Shown piece by piece: positions 43,859 through 51,251 of a stretch of DNA of 64,000 nucleotides. The notes under the pieces are model-generated. The model was not told where the DNA came from. It saw only the letters and a program-made list of their open reading frames with translations, and searched no databases. The DNA comes from Alphaproteobacteria bacterium (GTDB taxonomy: Bacteria; Pseudomonadota; Alphaproteobacteria; Micropepsales; Micropepsaceae). The translations under genes and the position numbers were made by a program. The stretch spans positions 124,001 through 188,000 of the forward strand of contig JACKLF010000002.1 in assembly GCA_024236055.1 (NCBI GenBank), written 5' to 3'. Position 1 is the first letter of the stretch, and each line of letters opens with the position of its first letter.

Positions 43859-44911
43859 ATGAAAATGTCCTTCCGCTGGTATGGCGAAACCGATCCCGTC
43901 TCCCTGGCCTATATCCGCCAGATACCGGGCATGCACGGCATCGTCTCGGCGATCTATGACGTGCCGGTGGGCGAGGTCTGGCCGCTGGAGAAAATCCAGG
44001 CGCTGAAGGACCGGATCACCGCGCATGGCCTGGCGCTGGAGGTGATCGAGTCGGTGCCGGTGCATGAGGACATCAAGCTGGGCAAGCCGTCGCGCGATGC
44101 GCTGATCGCCAATTACCAGCAGACCATCCGTAACCTGGGCCAGTGCGGGGTCAAAGTCATCTGCTACAATTTCATGCCGGTGCTGGACTGGGTGCGCACC
44201 AACCTGACCAAGACCCTACCTGACGGGTCCACCACCCTGGTGTTCGATGTCGAGGACGTCGCCGATTTCGACATCAGCCAGGGGCTGAACCTGCCCGGCT
44301 GGGACACCAGCTATACCGCCGAAAGCCTGAAAGCGGTGCTGGACGACTACGCCCAGGTCGATGCCGAAAAGCTGTGGGACAATCTGGGCTATTTCCTGAA
44401 GGCCATCGTGCCGGTCGCCGAGGAAAGCGGGGTGGCGATGGCGATCCATCCCGACGATCCGCCCCGGCCGATCTTCGGCCTGCCGCGCATCGTCAAGGAC
44501 CGTGACGACCTGGCGCGCATTCTGGCCATCATCGACAGCCCGGCAAACGGGCTGACCCTGTGTTCCGGCTCGCTGGGGGCTGGCCCGCAGAACAATGTCG
44601 AGGCGCTGGTGCGCGAATTCGGCGGCCGCGGGCGCATCCACTTCGCCCATCTTCGCAACGTCAAGCTGGATGCCGACGGCAATTTCGAGGAAACGGCGCA
44701 CAAGTCCGACTGCGGCTCGCTGGACATGGCCGCCATCGTCAAGGCCTATCACGATGTCGGTTTTGAGGGCTATGCACGGCCCGATCATGGCCGCATGATC
44801 TGGGGCGAAACCGGCAAGCCCGGCTATGGTCTTTATGACCGGGCACTGGGCGCGGTCTATCTGAACGGCCTTTGGGAGGCGATCGGCAAGTTCGCGCCAC
44901 AGGCAAGATAA
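43859..44911 (+). CDS. uxuA: Mannonate dehydratase
   Basis: The 350-residue protein has UxuA features: MKMSFRWYGETDPVSLAYIRQIPG, YDVPVGEVWPLEKI, IESVPVHEDIKLG, CYNFMPVLDWVRT, MAIHPDDPPRPIFGLPRIV, LCSGSLGAGP, RIHFAHLRNV and the C-terminal YARPDHGRMIWGE. His, Cys and Asp metal ligands in these blocks bind Fe2+ or Mn2+. It dehydrates D-mannonate to 2-keto-3-deoxygluconate in glucuronate catabolism. It lies between rhmD and a hexuronate-type MFS gene. The downstream KDG kinase and aldolase genes are not in the window. Confidence 0.93.
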   Translation: MKMSFRWYGETDPVSLAYIRQIPGMHGIVSAIYDVPVGEVWPLEKIQALKDRITAHGLALEVIESVPVHEDIKLGKPSRDALIANYQQTIRNLGQCGVKVICYNFMPVLDWVRTNLTKTLPDGSTTLVFDVEDVADFDISQGLNLPGWDTSYTAESLKAVLDDYAQVDAEKLWDNLGYFLKAIVPVAEESGVAMAIHPDDPPRPIFGLPRIVKDRDDLARILAIIDSPANGLTLCSGSLGAGPQNNVEALVREFGGRGRIHFAHLRNVKLDADGNFEETAHKSDCGSLDMAAIVKAYHDVGFEGYARPDHGRMIWGETGKPGYGLYDRALGAVYLNGLWEAIGKFAPQAR

Positions 44912-44970
44912 GGCGCGCCAAAAAAATCAAGGCTTCCGGGGCGCGAAGCCGCAAAACAGGGGTGGGGACA

Positions 44971-46236
44971 ATGCCAAGAATTCGCTGGCTGATGATCTGG
45001 CTGTGCTTTCTGGCCAATGCCATCGGCTATATCGACCGGGCCAATATCGCGGTCGCCGCCCCCGACATCGCCCGCGAGCTGGCGATCAATCCCACCGAAA
45101 TGGGCCTGGTGCTCAGCGCCTTCTTCTGGACCTATGCCTTCATGCAACTGCCCGCCGGCTGGTTCATCGACCGGCTGGGCGTGCGCCTCAGCCTGACCTT
45201 CGCGGTGGCCTGGTGGTCGATCTTCACCATGGCGACCGGGCTGGCGCGGGGCTTCAGCCATTTCATCGGCGCGCGGCTGATGCTGGGCGTGGGCGAAGCC
45301 GCCTCGCAGCCCTCATTCGCAAAAGTGGCGTTCAACTGGTTTCCCCGCACCGAGCGCGGCATGGCCTGTTCGATCTTCAACAGCGGATCGACCGCCGGAT
45401 CGGCCCTGTCGCTGCCGCTGGTGACCTGGCTGATCGTGATGATGGGCTGGCGCGGTTCGTTCATCGTCACCGGCCTTCTGGGCATCGCCTGGGCGCTGGC
45501 CTGGTGGTTCCTGTACCGCGACCCGGAACGCTATCGCGACATCGCGCCCCAGCAGGTCGATCGCCTGCTGGCCGAACGCGGCCCGTCCACCGTGCCGGGC
45601 CCGCAGATTCCCTGGGCCTCGCTGTTCCGCTACCGCTCGGTCTGGGGACTGATGATCGGCCTGTTCTGCCTGAACTTCGCGATCTATTTCTTCATCACCT
45701 GGTTTCCCTCCTACCTGCGTGATGCGCGCGGCTTCTCGCTGGCCTCGCTGGGCACGCTGGGCATGCTGCCGGCGGTCATGGCGGTGCTGGGCAACTGGGC
45801 GGGCGGCTGGACCTCCGACCGTCTGATCCGCATGGGCTGGAGCGCCACAAAGGCGCGCAAGACCTGCCTGGTGGGCGGCATGCTGATGTCCTCGTCCATC
45901 GGCCTGTCGGCCTTTGTCGAAAGCACCTGGGTCTGCCTGGCGCTGTTCACCCTGGCCTATGCCAGCCTGTCCTTCACCGGCGCCAACTGCTGGACCGTGG
46001 TCAGCGAGATCGCGCCCTCGCCCGCCCATGTCGCCTCCATCGGCGGCATCCAGAACTTCGCGGGCAATCTGGCGGGCATCCTGATCACCACCTTCACCGG
46101 CGTGGTGCTGACCATCACCAGCGGTTCCTTCCTGATCCCGCTGGCGGTGGCGGGCGCGATGTGCGTGCTGGGGGCGCTGTCCTATCTGTTCGTGCTGGGA
46201 AAGGTGGAGCCTCTGCCCCCACTGGCGCGCAACTAG
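44971..46236 (+). CDS. MFS transporter, anion:cation symporter (hexuronate/aldonate type)
   Basis: The 421-residue, 12-segment protein has ACS-family marks: WLCFLANAIGYIDRANIAVAAPDI in TM1, WTYAFMQLPAGWFIDRLGVR, and RLMLGVGEAASQPSFAKVAFNWFP followed by ERG. These are characteristic of ExuT, GudP and related sugar-acid:proton symporters. Its position after L-rhamnonate and mannonate dehydratase genes on the same strand indicates import of a hexuronate or aldonate. The start ATG follows GGGGTGGGGACA. It is convergent with the hydroxypyruvate isomerase-like gene (4-base overlap). Confidence 0.88.
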   Translation: MPRIRWLMIWLCFLANAIGYIDRANIAVAAPDIARELAINPTEMGLVLSAFFWTYAFMQLPAGWFIDRLGVRLSLTFAVAWWSIFTMATGLARGFSHFIGARLMLGVGEAASQPSFAKVAFNWFPRTERGMACSIFNSGSTAGSALSLPLVTWLIVMMGWRGSFIVTGLLGIAWALAWWFLYRDPERYRDIAPQQVDRLLAERGPSTVPGPQIPWASLFRYRSVWGLMIGLFCLNFAIYFFITWFPSYLRDARGFSLASLGTLGMLPAVMAVLGNWAGGWTSDRLIRMGWSATKARKTCLVGGMLMSSSIGLSAFVESTWVCLALFTLAYASLSFTGANCWTVVSEIAPSPAHVASIGGIQNFAGNLAGILITTFTGVVLTITSGSFLIPLAVAGAMCVLGALSYLFVLGKVEPLPPLARN

Positions 46237-47015
46237 GCGGCGAATTCGCGCAGCCAGGTCAATCCTGCCAGCGTGCCGCCGGCGGGCTTGTATTCGCAGC
46301 CGACAAAGCCGCGATAGCCCAGCCGGTCGATGGCGTTCAGCACGTCGCGGTCGTCAACCTCGCCGTTCACGCGCTCGCCCGATGTCGGCTCGTGGCGGCC
46401 GGGCGCCGAGGCGATCTGGATATGGCCGATGATGGGCATCAGCTCTTCCAGCCCGCCTATCACATCGCCCTGCAGGATTCGGCGATGATAGACGTCGAAC
46501 TGCAATTTCAGGTTCGAACGCTTCAGCCCGGCGATGACCTGCCGGGCCAGGGCAAAATCGTTCATCAGATAGCCGGGCACATCCTGGCCGTTCAGCGGCT
46601 CGATGGTGATGTCGATGCCGTGCGGCCCGGCAATGTCGCAGGCCAGCGCCAGCGCGTCGCGATAGGCTTCCATCGCCGCAGGCCCGTCGGCGATACCGGC
46701 CATGGCATGCAGCCGCCGCGCACCCGTCGCCCCGGCATAGCGCAGGCCCTTGTTCAGCGCGGCGCGGAAATCCTCGCCCCGCCCCGGCAGCGCCGCCAGC
46801 CCGCGCTCGCCTATCGCAAGATCGCCCGGCGGCAGGTTGATCAGCGCCATGGTCAGCTTGTGGCGCGCCAGATGGCGGGCGATTTCATCGGGATCGTGCT
46901 CATAGGGAAACAGGCATTCGACCGCGACAAAGCCGGCATCGCTGGCGGCGGCGAAGCGATCATAGAAGTCCCATTCCTGGAACAGCCAGGAGATGTTGGC
47001 GGCAAAATTCAGCAT
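46233..47015 (-). CDS. Hydroxypyruvate isomerase-like TIM-barrel protein
   Basis: The 260-residue protein matches the Hyi family in length and motifs: MLNFAANISWLFQEWDFYDRFAAASDAGF, VECLFPYEHDPDEIA, NLPPGDLAIGERGLAALPGR, TIEPLNGQDVPGYLMND, LKLQFDVYHRRILQGDV, HIQIASAPGRHEP and FVGCEYKP. Hyi interconverts hydroxypyruvate and tartronate semialdehyde, but relatives also act as sugar epimerases or in apiose and erythronate pathways. No glyoxylate carboligase or tartronate semialdehyde reductase gene is nearby. A sugar-acid role with the adjacent block is plausible. The start is the ATG giving the family-typical N terminus. Confidence 0.82.
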   Translation of the reverse strand: MLNFAANISWLFQEWDFYDRFAAASDAGFVAVECLFPYEHDPDEIARHLARHKLTMALINLPPGDLAIGERGLAALPGRGEDFRAALNKGLRYAGATGARRLHAMAGIADGPAAMEAYRDALALACDIAGPHGIDITIEPLNGQDVPGYLMNDFALARQVIAGLKRSNLKLQFDVYHRRILQGDVIGGLEELMPIIGHIQIASAPGRHEPTSGERVNGEVDDRDVLNAIDRLGYRGFVGCEYKPAGGTLAGLTWLREFAA

Positions 47016-47116
47016 GGATAGGCTCGTGAAACTCTGATTGCGCCGTCCTCGCAGTGTGTACGCACCGGCTTGCGGTTCGGATTGTTCCATCCCCGGCACG
47101 ACATCGGACGGAACCC

Positions 47117-47150
47117 GGTTGATAGGTGACTCGGATGCGGCGCATCAACC
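47117..47150. promoter_or_regulatory. Inverted repeat upstream of the hydroxypyruvate isomerase-like gene
   Basis: Arms GGTTGAT and ATCAACC are perfectly complementary and separated by 20 bases. The repeat lies about 100 bases before the gene start, within the 177-base gap. It may be a regulator site of a sugar-acid operon. Chance is possible at this arm length. Confidence 0.22.
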
Positions 47151-47192
47151 TGCATTACAGGCATTTTGCGCCCCAACCCGCATGTTTCCCCT

Positions 47193-48425
47193 TCACGTTA
47201 CGGCATATTTCGCCGCGATTTTTTCATTCAACGTCATCCCCAGTCCCGGACGATCGGAGAGCATCAGCGCGCCGCCCTCGACCCGTTCGGGCGGATCGAC
47301 CAGTTCGGCGCGCCAGGGCACCTCGCCATAGGAATATTCCAGGATGTTGAAGTTGGGGATCGTCGCCACGACATGCGCGGCAGCGGCATTGCCGATCGGA
47401 CTGGCAGGTCCGTGCGGCGAGCACAGCAGGCCCGCGCCTTCCGCCAGGGCGGCGATCTTTTTCAACTCCAGCATGCCGCCGCAGACTTTCACATCCGGCA
47501 TGACGATGTCGGCGGCGCCGGCGGCGATATAGGGATAGAAGCCTTCGACGCCATGCACGCCCTCCCCGCCCGCGGTGGGCATGGGCGCGGCCTGGCGGAT
47601 CAGCGCCAGATCCTGGGCATTCTGGGCCGGGGTCACTTCCTCCAGCCAATAGAGGTCCAACGGGCGCATGCGCGCCATCAGTTCGATGCCTTCGGACAGG
47701 GTGAAGTGGCTGTGGCCATCGACCAGCAGGTCGCGCGCAGGTCCGATCACACCGCGCACGGCGCGGGCGCAGGCGATGCCCGCCTCCATCGCCGCCTCAA
47801 AGCGCACCCGGTCCGCCCCGCCATTGGGCAGGACGTGCACGCCGCGCGGCATGTCATCGAACGGCGCCAGCTTGAAGGCGTCGAAGCCCGCCGCCACGGC
47901 CTTTTGCGCCATGGCGGCAAAGCCGTCGGGCGTGCGCGGGTCGGTGGAGCGGTTGATGTTGGCATAAAGGCGGATGCGCGGCTGGATGCGCCCGCCCATC
48001 AGGTCGTGACAGGGCAGCGACAGCGCCTTGCCCTGAATGTCCCACAGGCACTGTTCCAGCGCGCTGGCGGCGACGGCGGCCGGGGTCCGGCCATAGGCGC
48101 CGGTTTTCGCCAGGGTAGGCGCAACGGCGCGGCGGAACCATTCCACATCCAGCGCGGGGCGGCCCTTCATGAGATCGGCGAACTGCTTCAGATAGGTCAG
48201 GCACTGGGCGTCGTTCAGGCTTTGCGAGGCGTCGCCCAGCCCGCTGACGCCGCTTGCGGTGGTCAGGCGCGGCAAAATCCAGTTGCCGCGCCTGTTGACA
48301 TGAATCTGGAAGACCTCAAGCCGGTCTATGGTCAGGCGCGCGCTTTCGGCGCGCACCGCGCCGGCCGAAAGAAACGGCAACGCCCCCGCCATCCGCAGCA
48401 CCGTGCGGCGCTTCATCTGCTCCAT
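47193..48425 (-). CDS. Exported enolase-superfamily (mandelate racemase-like) protein
   Basis: The 410-residue protein begins with a Tat-like leader (MKRRTVLRMAGALPFLSAGAVRA), which is unusual because most enolase-superfamily dehydratases are cytoplasmic. The barrel carries FDAFKLAPFDDMP, LLVDGHSHFTL with a metal Asp, LYWLEEVTPAQN, PTAGGEGVHG and DIVMPDVKVCGGM, and SPHGPASPIGNAAAAHV with the His of the MR/D-galactonate dehydratase type. It may dehydrate or epimerise a sugar acid outside the cytoplasm. Two starts are possible: 48425 (MEQMKRR) and 48416 (MKRR). It is downstream of the GH39 gene on the same strand. Confidence 0.78.
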   Translation of the reverse strand: MEQMKRRTVLRMAGALPFLSAGAVRAESARLTIDRLEVFQIHVNRRGNWILPRLTTASGVSGLGDASQSLNDAQCLTYLKQFADLMKGRPALDVEWFRRAVAPTLAKTGAYGRTPAAVAASALEQCLWDIQGKALSLPCHDLMGGRIQPRIRLYANINRSTDPRTPDGFAAMAQKAVAAGFDAFKLAPFDDMPRGVHVLPNGGADRVRFEAAMEAGIACARAVRGVIGPARDLLVDGHSHFTLSEGIELMARMRPLDLYWLEEVTPAQNAQDLALIRQAAPMPTAGGEGVHGVEGFYPYIAAGAADIVMPDVKVCGGMLELKKIAALAEGAGLLCSPHGPASPIGNAAAAHVVATIPNFNILEYSYGEVPWRAELVDPPERVEGGALMLSDRPGLGMTLNEKIAAKYAVT

Positions 48426-48477
48426 TCCCTGCCCCCTGCCGGGTTGTCTGTTTGCGCCAGCATAAGGGCATGGCATC

Positions 48478-48510
48478 GGCCGGCGCAGCACCTTTTTTGG
48501 CGCGCCGGCC
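48478..48510. repeat. Inverted repeat between GH39 and enolase-superfamily genes
   Basis: A 9-bp stem (GGCCGGCGC/GCGCCGGCC) encloses a 15-base loop containing six T. The T-run is inside the loop, so it is not a standard terminator in either direction. It lies 31 bases beyond the GH39 stop and may attenuate or stabilise the shared transcript. Confidence 0.3.
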
Positions 48511-48540
48511 TTGCGGCATCGCAACACGCCCCCGATGCGT

Positions 48541-50211
48541 TCAGCGCGACGCGGCGGACCAATCCAGTTGCAGCAGCGAAACGGACTGGCGCGGCAGATC
48601 CGCCGCGATCGTCACGGCTCCCTGTCGGGCGGCCAGCCAGCGCGGCGAATCCAGAAGCTGCAGGCCGTCCTGCGCCTTCAGCGCCGCAAGCTGCCGGGAT
48701 GTCGGCTTTTGCGGCGAACCCATCGCCTTCCAGGCGGTATAGGCGTTGGAGTGGGTATCATCGATCCGGTACTGCAACAGGCGCACGCGCCCTGCCGATG
48801 CGGGCAGCCCGCGCACCGTCACGGTGACGGGCGCGGACGGCGCCGGCCGGTCCTCGTCGTGATAGTTCCACACCATCACCGCCGCACTGTCGCCGCCGGC
48901 AGTGGCAAAGGCATCGATGTCGGGCGCGCCGCGCACGCCCCGGGCGATGATCTGCACGGCATCCATCGCGCCATCACTGCTTGCAGCCACGCGGCGGCCC
49001 TGCATCAGGCCAGCCATGCGGAAGAAGTTGAGGATCGGCTTGTCGATGCCGTTGGTGGCCAGCGAACGAAAGCCCTCGAAATAGTCGCGATTCTCGAATT
49101 CGAACGACCAGCTGAGCATCGAGACCAGGTTGACGCCATGCCGGTCTGCCAGTTCGAACAGCCGCTTGTAGGCCGCCGCGGTATAGGCCGGATAGAGCGT
49201 GCCGTTGCGATAGGCGTTGGCCGGATTGACCTTCATCGAACAGGCCGCGCAGCCTTCGGGATCGGCTTCCGACAGGATGATGGGCAGCTTGTGGAATTGC
49301 GGATAGCGGGCAACGATGGCAAAGCCGCGGTCGACATCGTTCAGTTCCTTGGCCAGGCCCATCGTCACCTCGCCATTCTCGATCTGGGGACGGCCCTTGG
49401 CGTGGAAAGAGATGAAATCCAGCGGCGTTTTTTGGGCGGCGACATGGGCCAGGAAGTCGTCCAGGAATCTCGCCGCCTTGTCGCTGCCCGGCCCGGTGGT
49501 GGCCGGTCCGCCGACCTTCGCCTCCGGCAGCGCGGCGCGCACACCCGCAACCGTGCGGTCATAAAGCTCGAAATACTGCTGCGGCGTGCCGTGCCAATAG
49601 GAGATGTCCGGCTCGTTCCACACCTCGAAATACCATTTGGCCACCGTCTCGCGGCCATAGCGCTGCACCATATGGGCAACGACCGTGCGGATCATCGCCT
49701 GCCACTTGTCATAGTCGTTTGGCGGGCTGTGCACCGTGCCGCCGGTGGAGGCGCCAGGATAGCGGTCTTCATAATCGCCCGTACCGCTGGCCAGCGCCTT
49801 TGGCGTGAAGCCCAGTTCGAACATCGGCACCACGCCGGCATCGCGATATTCGTCGAAAATCGAATCCAGGATGCGGAAGTCATAGACCGGCTTGCCGGAC
49901 GCATCCTCGGAATAGACGTTGGTGGAGCTCCACTTCAGCGCCGCCACCCCGTCGCCGGAGCTGAGCAGGTGATGGGCGCGGATATGGACCGGCGCCGGCG
50001 AAAGATCGTGCAGTTCGCGCAGCAGCGCCTTGCCGTCGCGCATGGTGGTGTAGTTGGCCTCGTCATAGCCGAACCAGGCATAGATGGGCTTGTAGGGGCC
50101 AAGGTCATGCGAGACATCCACCGTGATCGCGACCGGCCTGGGCGGCTGGGCCAGGGCCACGCTCCCAAACAAAAACGGCAGCACAAACGCCAAAGTCCTG
50201 ATCTTTGTCAT
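48541..50211 (-). CDS. Exported GH39-type glycoside hydrolase
   Basis: The 556-residue product has a signal peptide ending near ALAQ. A (beta/alpha)8 domain follows with the acid/base Glu in WYFEVWNEPDISYW and the probable nucleophile Glu in LPIILSEADPEGC, the clan A pattern of family GH39 (beta-xylosidases and alpha-L-iduronidases). FDEYRDAGVVPMFELGFTP and LVSMLSWSFEFE also fit. A C-terminal beta-sandwich region (AAVMVWNYHDED, VRLLQYRIDDTHSNAYTAW) completes it. It probably releases xylose or a uronic-acid-related sugar from plant polysaccharide fragments in the periplasm, feeding the sugar-acid genes nearby. The start gives a clean leader. Confidence 0.85.
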   Translation of the reverse strand: MTKIRTLAFVLPFLFGSVALAQPPRPVAITVDVSHDLGPYKPIYAWFGYDEANYTTMRDGKALLRELHDLSPAPVHIRAHHLLSSGDGVAALKWSSTNVYSEDASGKPVYDFRILDSIFDEYRDAGVVPMFELGFTPKALASGTGDYEDRYPGASTGGTVHSPPNDYDKWQAMIRTVVAHMVQRYGRETVAKWYFEVWNEPDISYWHGTPQQYFELYDRTVAGVRAALPEAKVGGPATTGPGSDKAARFLDDFLAHVAAQKTPLDFISFHAKGRPQIENGEVTMGLAKELNDVDRGFAIVARYPQFHKLPIILSEADPEGCAACSMKVNPANAYRNGTLYPAYTAAAYKRLFELADRHGVNLVSMLSWSFEFENRDYFEGFRSLATNGIDKPILNFFRMAGLMQGRRVAASSDGAMDAVQIIARGVRGAPDIDAFATAGGDSAAVMVWNYHDEDRPAPSAPVTVTVRGLPASAGRVRLLQYRIDDTHSNAYTAWKAMGSPQKPTSRQLAALKAQDGLQLLDSPRWLAARQGAVTIAADLPRQSVSLLQLDWSAASR

Positions 50212-50317
50212 GTATCCCCCCGTCCTGGCGGCGCTCGCGGCCACCTGACGGGCGAACCCTAGCGCGGGGAGGATGCGGGCGTCACGCCCCGGCATGTGCG
50301 CATGGCCCCAAAAGCTT

Positions 50318-50345
50318 GCGGCCCCCCGGTGGTCCGGGAGGCCGC
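50318..50345 (-). terminator. Terminator hairpin after the TPR gene
   Basis: On the minus strand, a GC stem of 11 pairs with one mismatch and a 4-base loop begins 45 bases after the TPR stop. It is followed by AAGCTTTTGGGG. The stem is strong and the U-tract is short. Confidence 0.55.
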
Positions 50346-50390
50346 TCGCCCATCGTTCTATGCATCGCCCGGGAAACGGGCGGGCATGAA

Positions 50391-50978
50391 TCAGCCGCGC
50401 GAGGCGACCCTGCGCTCCACATGGAAGCGTTCCAGCTCTTCCTGGGCCGGCTTGAAGTCGGGCGCGATGGCCTGGGCGCGCAGATAGTCGCCATAGGCCG
50501 CCATGATGTTGCCCGATGCCTCTTCCGCACCGGCGCGGTTGAAATAGGCGACATGCAGGTTGGGCACGTTCATCGCCACGGCGCGATCCAGATCGGCACG
50601 GGCTTCGGCATAGCGCCCTTCGGCCAGATAGAGCGAGCCGCGATTGAGATAGGCCTGTGACAGCGAACCATCCAGCGACAGCGCCACGGTGTAGTCGGCG
50701 ATGGCATCGGTGTTCCGTTTCGCCGCCGCTTCCAGGATGCCGCGATTGACCAGCGTGGCGGCGCGCGTGGTCTGCGAGATGTCGCCCTTCAGCGCGGCGG
50801 TGCAGCCGGCAATGGCGCGATACAGACGGCGGTCGGGCATTGCCGTGCGCGCGCTGGCGGCGGCGGCTTCGGCACAGGAGCCCGCCTGACTGACGCCGGC
50901 GGACAAAATGCTGGCCGCATGGGACGGCGCAGCGGCAAAGACAAGAGCGGCCGTGGCCGCGGCAAAAACAAGTTTCAT
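50391..50978 (-). CDS. Exported tetratricopeptide-repeat protein
   Basis: The 195-residue protein has a signal peptide MKLVFAAATAALVFAAAPSHA. TPR helices run from about residue 75 to 180: AATLVNRGILEAAAKRNTDAIADYTVALSLDG, then QAYLNRGSLYLAEGRYAEARADLDRAVAM, then VAYFNRAGAEEASGNIMAAYGDYLRAQAIAPD, each split here by the repeat boundaries. Two Cys precede the repeats. It is probably a periplasmic scaffold; no enzymatic domain is visible. It is a single gene followed by its own terminator hairpin. Confidence 0.8.
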   Translation of the reverse strand: MKLVFAAATAALVFAAAPSHAASILSAGVSQAGSCAEAAAASARTAMPDRRLYRAIAGCTAALKGDISQTTRAATLVNRGILEAAAKRNTDAIADYTVALSLDGSLSQAYLNRGSLYLAEGRYAEARADLDRAVAMNVPNLHVAYFNRAGAEEASGNIMAAYGDYLRAQAIAPDFKPAQEELERFHVERRVASRG

Positions 50979-51215
50979 TTTTCACTCCCTGAATGTGGAT
51001 CGTCACGGGGGCGTGCAATCCATCTATGGCCGGGAGTCTAACGCCGCCAAAAACGCGGAAAAATCGAAATCGGCCGCGCGCGAAGAACTAATACAATAGT
51101 GGCGCGCGATTGCGCGTGTCTGAAGTTTGGTCACACACGCAACACGCCTTTGGAACAGTGTTTTGCTGCCCATTCCCCGTGCATGACCAAATAGCCAGCA
51201 GGTTTGGGCGGGCTT

Positions 51216-51244
51216 CGCCGCCTGCCGCAACGCAGCAGGCGGCG
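51216..51244 (-). terminator. Hairpin just after the M28 peptidase gene
   Basis: A perfect 10-bp stem (CGCCGCCTGC/GCAGGCGGCG) with a 9-base loop starts 8 bases past the stop codon. No U-tract follows on the minus strand, so it may act as a transcript end-stabiliser or factor-dependent terminator. Confidence 0.4.
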
Positions 51245-51251
51245 TTTGCCG

